64,000 nucleotides of DNA, from contig JAFGGO010000061.1 in NCBI GenBank assembly GCA_016930515.1, forward strand, positions 44,172 to 108,171, read 5' to 3'. Below are positions 52,892 through 62,096 of the stretch, piece after piece; within the stretch, counting starts at the first letter, position 1; every line of letters begins with the position of its first letter. The notes beneath the pieces were generated by a model. The model made no database searches. It saw only the letters and a list, made by a program, of their open reading frames with translations, and was not told the origin of the DNA. The DNA is from Promethearchaeota archaeon (GTDB taxonomy: Archaea; Asgardarchaeota; Lokiarchaeia; Sigyniarchaeales; SOKP01). Position numbers and translations under genes: made by a program.

Positions 52892-53971
52892 ATGATGAAA
52901 ATGGATGAAAAATTACTGAAAAAAGAAGAAATAGGAAAGTTATACGAATACTTATCGAGGTATTATAATTTTTACGCTCCTGTAAAAATAAATGGACAAG
53001 TTAATTTCAAGAAGATCTCTAATCCCGACGAAATCGAGCTGGATTTCCTCAATTCAAGGATTCCACCAAAGGAAGTAATTTTTCCTCGAATGGAAACGCT
53101 TTTCAAGTATAAAATGAATGGAAAGGACATCGAAATCTTAGAAGGTAATAATGAACCAGAAAAAAATATAATATTTGGAATCCGGCCTTGTGACGCATAT
53201 AGTTTTCACTTGTTAGAAATGTTCTTTGCATGGGGAAAATTTCAAGATGAATTGTTTTTATCCAAACGAAAGAATACCGTATTAATGGGATTAGGGTGCA
53301 ACGAGCCACGGCAAACTTGTTTTTGCACATCTCTAGACTACCAGGGACACCCACATAGAAGCGAAAATATGGATATTTTTTTATGCGATTTAGGAGATAA
53401 TTTTCTCTTCAAAGCCGTTAGCAAGGCAGGAAAAGCTATTATGGACAAATTGACATGGCTATCGAACGCTGGAAAGAATGATTTGAAAAAAGCTGACGAC
53501 CTTTTGAAAAGGGCAGAGAGTTTAATGGCTCCTAAGTTAAATATTGATGACACGGCTGATATCTTAGATAAATGCTTTGATGATCCACTCTGGGAGGACA
53601 TTAGCGCTAATTGCCTTGGATGTGGAACATGTGCTTTTTTATGCCCTACATGCACTTGTTTCGATGTTGTAGATGAACCCGACAAGTACAACAATAGAGG
53701 GAAAAGGATAAGGATATGGGACACCTGCCAATTCTGTATCTATACGCTTCACACGAGCGGTCATAATCCTAGAAATTCTAAGATAGAAAGATGTAGAAAT
53801 AGAATTCTACACAAATTTAGTTATTATCCAAAAAATTATGGATTAATTGGGTGCGTGGGATGTGGCAGATGCGTTCAATCCTGTCCCGTTAATAACGACA
53901 TCAGGCAGATTATAAAAAAAATAAATCGCATTAATAAACAAAACAAAGAGGAAGAAATTCTTGTTAGTTAA
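52892..53971 (+). CDS. Iron-sulfur subunit, sulfhydrogenase-beta/AsrA-like (FlxB-like)
   Basis: 359 residues. N-terminal part resembles anaerobic sulfite reductase A/sulfhydrogenase beta subunits (FGIRPCDAYSFHLLEMFF, GLGCNEPRQTCFCTSL). The C-terminal part has two [4Fe-4S] sites: CLGCGTCAFLCPTCTC and CVGCGRCVQSCPVNND, with WDTCQFCIYTLH before the second. Together with the next gene it makes the electron-input pair of sulfhydrogenase- or Flx-type modules. An AGAGGT lies just before the cluster of ATGs at 52892, 52895 and 52901. Confidence 0.82.
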   Translation: MMKMDEKLLKKEEIGKLYEYLSRYYNFYAPVKINGQVNFKKISNPDEIELDFLNSRIPPKEVIFPRMETLFKYKMNGKDIEILEGNNEPEKNIIFGIRPCDAYSFHLLEMFFAWGKFQDELFLSKRKNTVLMGLGCNEPRQTCFCTSLDYQGHPHRSENMDIFLCDLGDNFLFKAVSKAGKAIMDKLTWLSNAGKNDLKKADDLLKRAESLMAPKLNIDDTADILDKCFDDPLWEDISANCLGCGTCAFLCPTCTCFDVVDEPDKYNNRGKRIRIWDTCQFCIYTLHTSGHNPRNSKIERCRNRILHKFSYYPKNYGLIGCVGCGRCVQSCPVNNDIRQIIKKINRINKQNKEEEILVS

Positions 53972-54803
53972 TTGTTATATTCCGATGTTAACGCGTATTC
54001 AGTCAATTATTTCTGAAAACGGCGTCAATGACATAAAAACCTTCGACTTGGTGTTTTTAAATAAAGAAGACGAAAAGAAATTTGATTATATTCCGGGTCA
54101 ATTCGCAGAAATTAGCATTATCGGTAAGGGAGAATGTCCTATAGGAATTGCTTCTTCGCCAACCGAAAAAGGTTTTCTTAAATTTACAATAAAGAAAATG
54201 GGGACGGTAACGACTGCAATCCATATGGCAGAAATTGGGGACATTATAGGTGTTCGAGGGCCATTAGGAAATGGTTGGCCGATAGAAGATTTGAAGGGAA
54301 AAAATATCGTCGTTATTGGGGGAGGTTTTGCGTTTTCCACATTAAGATCACTCGTAGAATATATGATTTACGAGGAGAATAGGGAAGATTTCGGGAGCAT
54401 CACGGTGATCTACGGAAATAGAAATTGTTCGGAAATTTTATATCAAGATGACCTATTGAAATGGGAGAAACGATCTGATGTTGATGTTGCCTTGACAATC
54501 GATTGTGCGGAGGAAGGATGGGATGGTAGAGTAGGATTTGTGGCCCCAATTGTTGAAGCAGTCAATCCTTCACCAAAAAATGCTATTGCAATAGTGTGTG
54601 GTCCTCCCATAATGATTAAAACTACAGAAGCCGTTTTAGAAAGACTCAATTTTAAACCAGAACAGATCTTAGAATCATTAGAAAATAGGATGAAATGCGG
54701 GATTGGCAAGTGTGGTCGATGCAACATTGGAGAAAAGTTTGTTTGTGTGGACGGTCCCGTGTTTTCTAAAGCAGAATTAAATAAAATGCCAAAAGAATAT
54801 TAA
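53961..54803 (+). CDS. FAD/NAD(P)-binding oxidoreductase (FlxA/hydrogenase-gamma-like)
   Basis: 280 residues: an FAD beta-barrel with YIPGQFAEISI and PIGIASSP, an NAD-binding IVVIGGGFAFSTLRSLV region, VCGPPIMIKT, and a C-terminal iron-sulfur site CGIGKCGRCNIGEKFVC. It is the type that oxidises NAD(P)H in PyrK, sulfhydrogenase gamma and FlxA. TTG at 53961 has an AGAGGA nine bases upstream; an ATG at 53985 is the alternative. It overlaps the previous gene by 11 bases. Confidence 0.87.
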   Translation: MLVNCYIPMLTRIQSIISENGVNDIKTFDLVFLNKEDEKKFDYIPGQFAEISIIGKGECPIGIASSPTEKGFLKFTIKKMGTVTTAIHMAEIGDIIGVRGPLGNGWPIEDLKGKNIVVIGGGFAFSTLRSLVEYMIYEENREDFGSITVIYGNRNCSEILYQDDLLKWEKRSDVDVALTIDCAEEGWDGRVGFVAPIVEAVNPSPKNAIAIVCGPPIMIKTTEAVLERLNFKPEQILESLENRMKCGIGKCGRCNIGEKFVCVDGPVFSKAELNKMPKEY

Positions 54804-54821
54804 AAGAGGAAATTATAACCC

Positions 54822-55937
54822 ATGAGCGAGACAAAATTAGTTGACGAGATCGTGCCCAAGTCGTTCGAAGACCTGATAAAAGAAGTACACGAGAAAGGAT
54901 TATGTGGAGAATGTGGGGGATGCGTGAGTTTTTGTTCGGCGGCAGAATTAAAAGCGATTGAAATGCCCCCATCAGGACCTCCAGTGTACAGCAATAAGGA
55001 CAACTGCCTTCATTGCGGATTGTGCTATCTCGTTTGTCCACAGACCTATGTTTTAAACGATGAACTGAATGAAAGGTTTAATTATAGAGTTTCAATTGGA
55101 AACAGGAAAAAAATTACATCGAGTCAGAGCACTTCAGAAGAAGTTAAAAGACGAGCAACAGACGGAGGCGCGGTCACATCCATATTGTTATACCTTTTGG
55201 ACCATAACTTAATTAAAGGAGCGTTGGTATGCAAGAAAGAAGGACCATTCAAACGAGTGCCCTTTTTTGCAACAACCCGTCAGCAAATAATTGAGGCGGC
55301 CGGATCTCATTTTGACCTTTCTAAACAAGTTTCTGGTTTAGAGCACTACGATACATTCATCCCGACAATCACTAAATTAAAGAAGATCGTTGGAACCGAT
55401 ATGATGAATATTGCCGTGGTCGGAACGCCTTGTCAAATACACTCCATCCGTAAAATGCAGGAATTAAGCATTCTCCCCGCACATGTAGTGAAATACACGC
55501 TAGGCCTTTTTTGTAACTTTAATTTTTCCTTTGATGCCGAAGCCCGGAAAAAAATAGAGGATAAATATGGTTTTGCTTTTGAAGATGTTGAATCGATGAA
55601 TATCAAGGATTTTCTTGCCCTTCAATTACGGAATAACGAAACCATCGTGATAGAGTTCCAAGATCTAAACGATATTGCCCGAAAGGCGTGCTTTGGATGT
55701 AGGGATTTTTCAAATGTATACGCTGATATTTCTTTTGGAGGTTTGGGTTCAAAGGACGAATATACTACCACAATCGTTCGGACGAATGTAGGTGAAGAAA
55801 TTTATAATGCTGCTGTAAAAGAAGGTTACCTCAAGGAACCTATTGATTTAAATACAGCTGTAAAAAAGTCCGAAATGCTCGCTAAAGTAATCAGTTTTGG
55901 AAAGAGAAAATTCGAACGCTACAAGGAAACGTTTTAA
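54822..55937 (+). CDS. frhB: FrhB-like F420 oxidoreductase subunit
   Basis: 371 residues with the FrhB pattern: N-terminal [4Fe-4S] ferredoxin (CGECGGCVSFCS and CLHCGLCYLVCP), flavin/F420 region with TDGGAVTSILLYLLDHNLI, VGTPCQIHSIRKM, FCNFNFS, and the C-terminal CFGCRDFSNVYADISFGGLGS. FrhB proteins bind FAD and exchange electrons with coenzyme F420. An AGAGGA lies upstream of the ATG. Placed last in the run, it suggests an F420 input or output for the Hdr complex, which is an inference from position and family. Confidence 0.9.
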   Translation: MSETKLVDEIVPKSFEDLIKEVHEKGLCGECGGCVSFCSAAELKAIEMPPSGPPVYSNKDNCLHCGLCYLVCPQTYVLNDELNERFNYRVSIGNRKKITSSQSTSEEVKRRATDGGAVTSILLYLLDHNLIKGALVCKKEGPFKRVPFFATTRQQIIEAAGSHFDLSKQVSGLEHYDTFIPTITKLKKIVGTDMMNIAVVGTPCQIHSIRKMQELSILPAHVVKYTLGLFCNFNFSFDAEARKKIEDKYGFAFEDVESMNIKDFLALQLRNNETIVIEFQDLNDIARKACFGCRDFSNVYADISFGGLGSKDEYTTTIVRTNVGEEIYNAAVKEGYLKEPIDLNTAVKKSEMLAKVISFGKRKFERYKETF

Positions 55938-55970
55938 TAATATGTGTTAATTATAGATTTCTAAAAAGAA

Positions 55971-57104
55971 TTAGGAATAAATATAATCCTTTATGCCGTG
56001 TTCTTTATCTACAATTTCAGCTAACGCTTTGTTAAAATGCGCTTGAATTACTTTATTGCCTCTTTCTCTCAAGCATTTGATTCCCGCTTCGGTAACGAGG
56101 GCTTTAATGTGAGCGCCGCTAAATCCTTCAGTTTTCTTTGCGATCTCTTCCAAATCCACATTATTCAAATTCATTTTTCTCGTGTGTATTTTCAAGATCA
56201 TCAAGCGAGCTTCCTCATTTGGTAAGTCAAATTTTATAATCCTATCAAATCTCCCTGGTCTTAGTATTGCTGGATCAAGAACGTCTTCTCTATTGGTCGC
56301 TGCGATGAACATGATACCCTCCTTGTTGGCAAACCCGTCTAATTCGGATAAAAGCTGCATGAAAGTCCTTTGAACCTCACGATCTCCCTTGTAAACTTCG
56401 CTCGTCCGTTTCACGGCGATTGCGTCGATTTCGTCAATAAAAATGATGGCAGGTAGGTTTTCTTTTGCCAAGGAAAATACTTCCCTCACCATGCGGGATC
56501 CTTCTCCAATAAATTTTTGAACAAGGTCAGAGCCAACAAGATGAATGAATCTAGCTTTACTGCTGGTAGCTATTGCTTTTGCTAGAAGAGTCTTTCCTGT
56601 ACCCGGAGGTCCCGAGAGTAGAGCCCCCGTTGGTGGATCGATACCGATTTGATCAAATAATTCTCGGTGTAGCAAGGGTAATTCGATGATTTCCCTAATT
56701 GCTTCGATTTGAGGATCTAAACCACCAATGTCCTCGAACGAGACAGAAGGTGATTCGATAAGCTCCATTCCCACAACGTGATCTCTTATTTTCTTTGATA
56801 ATATATCTAGAATTTGCAGACTTTGACCGTGCAAAACGACTGAATCTCCCGCTTCAGGTTTTAGAAATGTGTTAGGTTGTAATAAAACCCTGTTTCCAGG
56901 AGCGTGAGAAGCAATTATTCTCCCGTCTTTTAGAACTCTTTCGACTGAACCAATTATGAGCGGTTGTTTTTTCATTTGGTCCAAAAAACCTTGATATTCG
57001 TCGAGCATTTTCTTTAGTTTTTCAATTTCCTTGTCCTTCTTATCTAAAGACTGCTCCAAGGACACTATTTTCTTTTGAATTTTTTTAATATCAGACTCAG
57101 TCAT
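55971..57104 (-). CDS. pan: Proteasome-activating nucleotidase (PAN)
   Basis: An N-terminal coiled coil (about 1-45), OB domain (50-105), and AAA domain with Walker A GPPGTGKT (165-172), Walker B AIIFIDEIDAIA and ATNREDVLDPAILRPGRFDR. The C-terminal three residues IYS fit the HbYX gate-opening motif of proteasomal ATPases. PAN unfolds proteins and opens the 20S proteasome. Length 377 is slightly short but complete. Convergent with frhB, with the actin promoter on its other side. Confidence 0.93.
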   Translation of the reverse strand: MTESDIKKIQKKIVSLEQSLDKKDKEIEKLKKMLDEYQGFLDQMKKQPLIIGSVERVLKDGRIIASHAPGNRVLLQPNTFLKPEAGDSVVLHGQSLQILDILSKKIRDHVVGMELIESPSVSFEDIGGLDPQIEAIREIIELPLLHRELFDQIGIDPPTGALLSGPPGTGKTLLAKAIATSSKARFIHLVGSDLVQKFIGEGSRMVREVFSLAKENLPAIIFIDEIDAIAVKRTSEVYKGDREVQRTFMQLLSELDGFANKEGIMFIAATNREDVLDPAILRPGRFDRIIKFDLPNEEARLMILKIHTRKMNLNNVDLEEIAKKTEGFSGAHIKALVTEAGIKCLRERGNKVIQAHFNKALAEIVDKEHGIKDYIYS

Positions 57105-57506
57105 ACTTGCGATGTAAAATATTTCATTTTAAAAATATTTTTACTTTGTGATTTTCGTGGTTTTAGAAGATCATTATGATATTAATTCTTTTTTTACACC
57201 AATTTGGATGTTCAAATCTAATCGTTAAGCAAACTACGAATATGCGCTAAAATTTTACGAAAATCGTTTAAAATTGAAAATCCTTCCTCGGTTCCATAAT
57301 CATTCTAGTATTTCCCTTATAAATCTATGTTTTATTACGATCCTTGGTTTTATGGTTTAATAAAATTTATAAATACAAAATTCATATTTGTTATAATTAA
57401 ATTCTATTTAATTGTACCAAAAAAAGAATTTATATAGAAAAAGTTTCTTATATAATTTACATTCAAAAAATATTTTTACTAAAAAATAAAAACAAGGCTG
57501 ATATAA
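57105..57506 (+). promoter_or_regulatory. Intergenic region with actin promoter
   Basis: About 400 bases with no gene. Upstream of the actin ATG lie two TATA-like boxes, TTTATATA (57429-57436) and TTATATAA (57448-57455); the second would place transcription start near 57480 and give a leader of about 25 bases. A further TTATAAAT near 57319 may belong to PAN on the other strand. The divergent arrangement gives each gene its own control. Confidence 0.5.
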
Positions 57507-58652
57507 ATGGCAGAAGAAGAAAGCTTTTTAAATGCTAAAGCGCTCGTAGTGGATAACGGTACGGGTATCAGCAAGAACGGTTTTGCCGGAGAAGATCAAC
57601 CTCGATCGGTATTTCCAACTCTCATCGGATATCCTAAATACGAAAGTATCATGACCGATGTCGAGCACTACACCAGGGAATACTACATCGGAGAAGAAGC
57701 CATGCAACTCAAAGGTGTCTTGAAGTTGATGTTCCCTGTAGAGCATGGTATAATCGAGGATTGGACCGCAATGGAAAAGATCTGGCATTATACATTCTAC
57801 ACCGACTTGAGAATCGATCCTAGCGAACACCCGGTACTCTTGACTGAAGCGCCATTAAATCCAAGGCCTAACCGCGAGAAGATGGCCGAGATCATGTTCG
57901 AGACATTCAACACACCTGCGTTGTATGTTGCTATGCAAGCAGTATTGTCTCTTTATGCGTCCGGTCGTACGACAGGTTGCGTTATAGATATTGGTGACGG
58001 TGTGTCCCACGTCGTCCCAATTTTCGAAGGATTTGCATTGAGTCACGCCATTTCGAGAATCGACCTGGCTGGTCGAGACATCACGACATACTTGCAAAGA
58101 TTATTGAGGCAAAAGGGATATTCATTTACCACATCGGCAGAGAAAGAGATCGTCAGGGATATCAAGGAAAAACTCTGTTATGTCGCAATTGATCCCGAAA
58201 AAGAGATGATGCTCTCCAAGAAGGTCGCAGGAATGGAAAAGTCGTACATGCTCCCAGACGGTGAGACGATAAATGTCGGCGTTGAGAGGTTCCTCGCTCC
58301 AGAATGCTTCTTTAACCCAAGCGTTATTGGAAAAGAATTGGAGCCTTTAGACGACGTGATCGTTGGTGCCATCTCGGAATGCGATGTCGACCTCAGGAGG
58401 GACCTTTACAGCAACATCGTCCTTTCCGGTGGATCTACCATGTTCCCCGGCATCAAGGAACGATTGACTAAGGAAATTAAGGAACAAATTCCCGAGTCGG
58501 TCGATGTAAAGATCATTGCGCCCCCCGAAAGGATGTACTCCGTGTGGATTGGCGGTTCTATCCTCAGTTCCTTGAAAACCTTCCACAGAATGTGGGTCAC
58601 GAGAAGAGAATACAAGGAAATGGGACCACAAGTCATTCACAGATGCTTCTAA
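57507..58652 (+). CDS. Asgard actin (lokiactin)
   Basis: 381 residues covering the whole actin fold. Phosphate loop 1 [25 protein letters not shown], then [54 protein letters not shown], phosphate 2 [18 protein letters not shown], adenosine region [20 protein letters not shown], and C-terminal [14 protein letters not shown] through QVIHRCF. Close to eukaryotic actin in every subdomain, including a hydrophobic-plug region. Codons are visibly richer in G and C (GTC, ATC, CTC) than neighbours, consistent with high expression. It stands alone with its own promoter and terminator. Profilin or gelsolin-like genes are not in the window. Confidence 0.98.
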   Translation: MAEEESFLNAKALVVDNGTGISKNGFAGEDQPRSVFPTLIGYPKYESIMTDVEHYTREYYIGEEAMQLKGVLKLMFPVEHGIIEDWTAMEKIWHYTFYTDLRIDPSEHPVLLTEAPLNPRPNREKMAEIMFETFNTPALYVAMQAVLSLYASGRTTGCVIDIGDGVSHVVPIFEGFALSHAISRIDLAGRDITTYLQRLLRQKGYSFTTSAEKEIVRDIKEKLCYVAIDPEKEMMLSKKVAGMEKSYMLPDGETINVGVERFLAPECFFNPSVIGKELEPLDDVIVGAISECDVDLRRDLYSNIVLSGGSTMFPGIKERLTKEIKEQIPESVDVKIIAPPERMYSVWIGGSILSSLKTFHRMWVTRREYKEMGPQVIHRCF

Positions 58653-58700
58653 GCCCAATCGGGCACACTCACGAATTTTTTTATTAATTCTTTTTTTTTA
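58653..58700 (+). terminator. Terminator after actin
   Basis: Immediately after the actin stop, GCCC and GGGC pair around AATC (58653-58664), followed by two T tracts (about 58676-58682 and 58691-58698). The short GC hairpin and T-runs resemble a terminator; archaea often use T-runs alone. Confidence 0.55.
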
Positions 58701-58714
58701 TTGCGTTTTTCTAA

Positions 58715-59080
58715 TCAGATACCAAACGGTTCAAACATAGTGCATATTGAATCCTTGCTGTAATACTTGTTCTTAATTTGACAATGAAGCTCCTTTTCCT
58801 CGTAGTACACGCAATTCATACATGTTAATTCGCGTTTTTTAAGTTTATTTCTAATATCTTTTAATTTTTCGGGGGTGGTTCCCTTGTTTAGCTCAATTTT
58901 AAGCTTCTCGATGGGAGTGGCAGTTGCCTTGCAGTATATGACATTAGGGGACGGGGGATTCCATTCTCGTACGATCGAACCTTGAGGACTTTTTACAACC
59001 CGAGGTTTTTTCTGGCCGTATCCACACTTGCAACGATTTTTCCTCAATAAACCTCCGCATTCAGGACAGAAATCAACCAT
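58715..59080 (-). CDS. Zinc-ribbon protein, unknown (RpoM/TFS-like N-terminus)
   Basis: 121 residues from ATG at 59080; a 19-residue hydrophobic extension upstream (59137) is unlikely. VDFCPECGGLLRKNRCKCGYGQKKP is a TFS/RPB9-type zinc ribbon. The C-terminus CMNCVYYEEKELHC...CTMFEPFG is a second cysteine cluster that could hold a metal. The middle is basic and helical. Convergent with actin, stop 62 bases from the actin stop. Confidence 0.72.
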   Translation of the reverse strand: MVDFCPECGGLLRKNRCKCGYGQKKPRVVKSPQGSIVREWNPPSPNVIYCKATATPIEKLKIELNKGTTPEKLKDIRNKLKKRELTCMNCVYYEEKELHCQIKNKYYSKDSICTMFEPFGI

Positions 59081-59459
59081 TAAACTCAATACTTGGTAAA
59101 TATATTTGATAAATCTAAATATATGAATCAAAGGCACCTTATCATCTTACCTAAAATTGATCCGAAGGTGTTTCTTTTTTGTTAATATCATGCTCGAGAA
59201 GAATTTCTTTTTATAAATTCGTCTCCAATATCAACATTTGAAATATGTTTAACCAACATTTTTGATCCACTCGTTTTATGCAATTCTGATGGTTTTTGTC
59301 AGGTTTGAATTATTTGTATTACTTAAGATTAAGTTGTAAACAATATTATATAAAGGTGAATGGTAAAAAATTGAATTAACTTATTCATCAATGCAAACAT
59401 AAACAATCCAATATAAAATTATCCTAACTCGATATTAATAAGCAATATATTTCAAGATT
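59081..59459. other. Intergenic region, no gene seen
   Basis: About 380 AT-rich bases between the divergent zinc-ribbon and LRR genes. A CACCTT/AAGGTG inverted repeat spans 59135-59171, followed by a T-run. TATA-like tracts precede the LRR start. Confidence 0.45.
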
Positions 59460-60896
59460 ATGAATGAAAAATCCCTGAAAGAGATGGTTACTGCTCTTGG
59501 AAAAGACCAAGCAATCCATTTTTTAAAAGAGCGAATTAATGGCTCGAGTGAGCACTTGTTAAGAAAATATTCCTTGGAATTACTTTCAAGAGACGATTAC
59601 AAATTGGAAAATGACTTCGAGTTTTTCGAAGAGTTGTTCATATCCGATGAGGATCAAGATATAAGAATTCTCGCTGGACAGATTCTTCAAGAAAGATTTG
59701 GGAATAGCAAAAAGTTTCTTACATTACTCAAGTTTACTTTGGATAAAATAACCGACATAAAGCAAAAGTTATTTTCCTTGGAGACCTTGTTCCAAATTCA
59801 AACCAAGGAAAGCCTTAAAATAATCGAGAAGCACGCGAGACATTTGATAAAAACTCATTTCAAGGAAAAATATTTCGAATTGCCATGCGACTTTTTATCG
59901 TTGTTCAAATCCAAATCAGGCTTTTTATCTTCAACGATCGAAGCGTGTGTGAACTTGATGCTGTACGATTATTACTTAAATTCGTGCAAGTTCGTCGTGT
60001 CGTTTAAGGATGGAATGATCGTCTTGCTCAATTGCGAAGGGGCGACTTTAGAAGCATTTTCAGACATCGTTGGCTTGGAAAGGCTCCAACGCTTGGAATA
60101 CCTTTTATTACCAAAGAACAGCATAAAAAAAATCGAGGGTATAGAACATCTAAAACGCTTGAAGGTTTTGAACTTGTCAAAAAACCAAATTAAGGTGTTA
60201 GAAAACCTCGAAGTGTTAGAAAAATTAGAGGAGCTCGATGTTTCGCACAATCAAATCAAGATTCTCAAAAACATTTCCACCCTGAAGAACTTGAAAACGC
60301 TTAATTTAGAATACAACGAAATCGAAGAAATTCAAGGATTGGAATCCATTACTTCCTTGGAGAACTTGAACCTCAACCACAATAAAATATCTGAAATAAA
60401 AAATATCGAATTTTTGAGCAATATTAAAAGCGTGAGCGTCTCGTTTAACAACATAAAAATAATTCCTTCCCTAAGTTCGTTAAAGAAGCTCAATTGGTTG
60501 TATATTAATGATAATAAGATATCCCAAATAAGGGGCTTAGATAAGCTCCATGAGCTCAAAGGGCTCTACCTATCGAACAATGATATAAGGGCCATTCAAG
60601 GCCTTACAGACCTCAAAAATCTCACGAAATTACAACTTTCCAATAATAAGATCGAAAAGATAGAGGGATTGGAAAATCTTCAAAATTTGCAAGAACTGTA
60701 CTTGGACGATAATCGAATTAGAGAATTGTCCGGATTGAAGGGATTAGATCGTCTCGTTATATTATTTCTCAAGAATAATTTCATTTCAGAATATAAGAAT
60801 GTGGAAACCCTCAAAAATCTAAATTTCTTGTTCCTAAATGACAATCCCTTGAATAACGAAAGCAGGGTACTCTATTCGAAAAGATTTAGGTTTTAA
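59460..60896 (+). CDS. SDS22-like leucine-rich-repeat protein with helical N-terminus
   Basis: 478 residues. The N-terminal 200 residues are helical and HEAT-like (SLKEMVTALGKDQAIHFLKERI, LLSRDDYKLENDFEFFEELF). From about 205 to 470 there are roughly twelve 22-residue leucine-rich repeats of SDS22 type, LxxLxxLxLxxNxIxxIxGL, the most regular being KNLTKLQLSNNKIEKIEGLENLQNL. Such solenoids bind proteins; in eukaryotes SDS22 binds PP1. Function here unknown. ATG at 59460. Confidence 0.9.
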   Translation: MNEKSLKEMVTALGKDQAIHFLKERINGSSEHLLRKYSLELLSRDDYKLENDFEFFEELFISDEDQDIRILAGQILQERFGNSKKFLTLLKFTLDKITDIKQKLFSLETLFQIQTKESLKIIEKHARHLIKTHFKEKYFELPCDFLSLFKSKSGFLSSTIEACVNLMLYDYYLNSCKFVVSFKDGMIVLLNCEGATLEAFSDIVGLERLQRLEYLLLPKNSIKKIEGIEHLKRLKVLNLSKNQIKVLENLEVLEKLEELDVSHNQIKILKNISTLKNLKTLNLEYNEIEEIQGLESITSLENLNLNHNKISEIKNIEFLSNIKSVSVSFNNIKIIPSLSSLKKLNWLYINDNKISQIRGLDKLHELKGLYLSNNDIRAIQGLTDLKNLTKLQLSNNKIEKIEGLENLQNLQELYLDDNRIRELSGLKGLDRLVILFLKNNFISEYKNVETLKNLNFLFLNDNPLNNESRVLYSKRFRF

Positions 60897-60996
60897 ATCC
60901 TTGTGTTATATAATATAATGCAATTAAGATGATTTTTATAGGGCAACATCCTACTAATATATATTATCTTTAATAACAATCCTCATATTTTTAAAA

Positions 60997-62085
60997 ATGG
61001 CTTTTAACTTAGAAGACGTAAACGGTATTGGAAAAATAACAGCTAATCGATTACGATCAGCAGGAATTAAAACAGTTGAAATGCTGGCAAATATTAGCCT
61101 TGAGAAAATTTCTTCAATAAAAGGATTTAATGAATCAAAGGCAAGATTGCTGGTTAAAAACGCAATTAAATTAATTAAAAGAACGAATAGGAAACTCAAT
61201 TCTAGCCAATTAGAAGCATTGAATGAAAACTCCTCCATTCCAAACGGCAAATATTTCAATTTAACCCAAGAAAATCCCCGATTTATGCCGAAGCTGATCA
61301 AAGAGGACGATCTCTATGGAAAGCAAGGTTATATCCTTAATCTCTTGAGACCTAATGTGTATCAATTTGAGTCGAAAGGGGCAGGATGCAGCGTGTATCT
61401 AGTCGTGGGCGAGAATCTTAATGTTCTAATTGACACGGGATTGATTACGAAATTCAATAGCTTTAATTACTTGCTCAACACGGAGGTAGGTCTGAGCATT
61501 GAAGACATTCATTTAGTCGTAAACACTCACGAGCATTTCGATCATATCAGTTCAAATTCTTATTTTTATTGTCCCACGGCGGCTCATAGGTGGGCGGCAG
61601 CAAAAATCCAGCAGAGCGATGAGCTCATAACAAAAGGCAAAAAATGGGGCATGGACTTGACGGATCTAAAAGTAAATATTTGGCTCGAGGATAGGAACAT
61701 GATAGACTTGGGCAATGTAATCCTCAAGGTGATCGAAACCCCAGGTCACACTTCGGGGTGTATTTGTCTTTACGAACCAATGAAACATTACATGTTCACG
61801 GGTGACACATTGTTTAAGGGAGCAACTTCAAATATTTACGAATCTGGTTCTATATCTGAATACATTCAATCATTAAAAATTTTAAACACCCTTAAAATAT
61901 CGTGCTTTTATCCAAGCCACGGTTCGTGCGTTATGGGGGAGGAGAATGTCAAAAATGAGATTGAGAGTTCGATCGTAAACGCCGAGATGGAGTTGAAAGC
62001 CTTCGTGAACAGGATAAAAAGTAAACCTATTGAAGAAGCGCGAGCGCCTCCTTCGTTGTACGATCGAGAAGAGGAAAGCCTTTAA
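60997..62085 (+). CDS. HhH-metallo-beta-lactamase fusion hydrolase
   Basis: Residues 5-60 form a helix-hairpin-helix DNA/RNA-binding domain with two hairpins (VNGIGKITANRLRSAGIKTV and ISSIKGFNESKARLL). Residues 115-330 form an MBL domain with THEHFDH (177-183), PGHTSG near 250, FTGDTLF near 266 and YPSHG near 308. The zinc site looks complete. MBL hydrolases cleave thioesters or nucleic acids; the HhH head suggests the latter or a targeting role. Convergent with the GTPase-zinc-ribbon gene, with stops 11 bases apart. Confidence 0.87.
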   Translation: MAFNLEDVNGIGKITANRLRSAGIKTVEMLANISLEKISSIKGFNESKARLLVKNAIKLIKRTNRKLNSSQLEALNENSSIPNGKYFNLTQENPRFMPKLIKEDDLYGKQGYILNLLRPNVYQFESKGAGCSVYLVVGENLNVLIDTGLITKFNSFNYLLNTEVGLSIEDIHLVVNTHEHFDHISSNSYFYCPTAAHRWAAAKIQQSDELITKGKKWGMDLTDLKVNIWLEDRNMIDLGNVILKVIETPGHTSGCICLYEPMKHYMFTGDTLFKGATSNIYESGSISEYIQSLKILNTLKISCFYPSHGSCVMGEENVKNEIESSIVNAEMELKAFVNRIKSKPIEEARAPPSLYDREEESL

Positions 62086-62096
62086 GAATAGAAATT

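Noticed and set aside
59135-59180. CACCTT/AAGGTG hairpin plus T-run as a terminator
   Set aside because: It points away from the preceding minus-strand gene and no plus-strand gene ends before it, so it does not terminate any recognised transcript.
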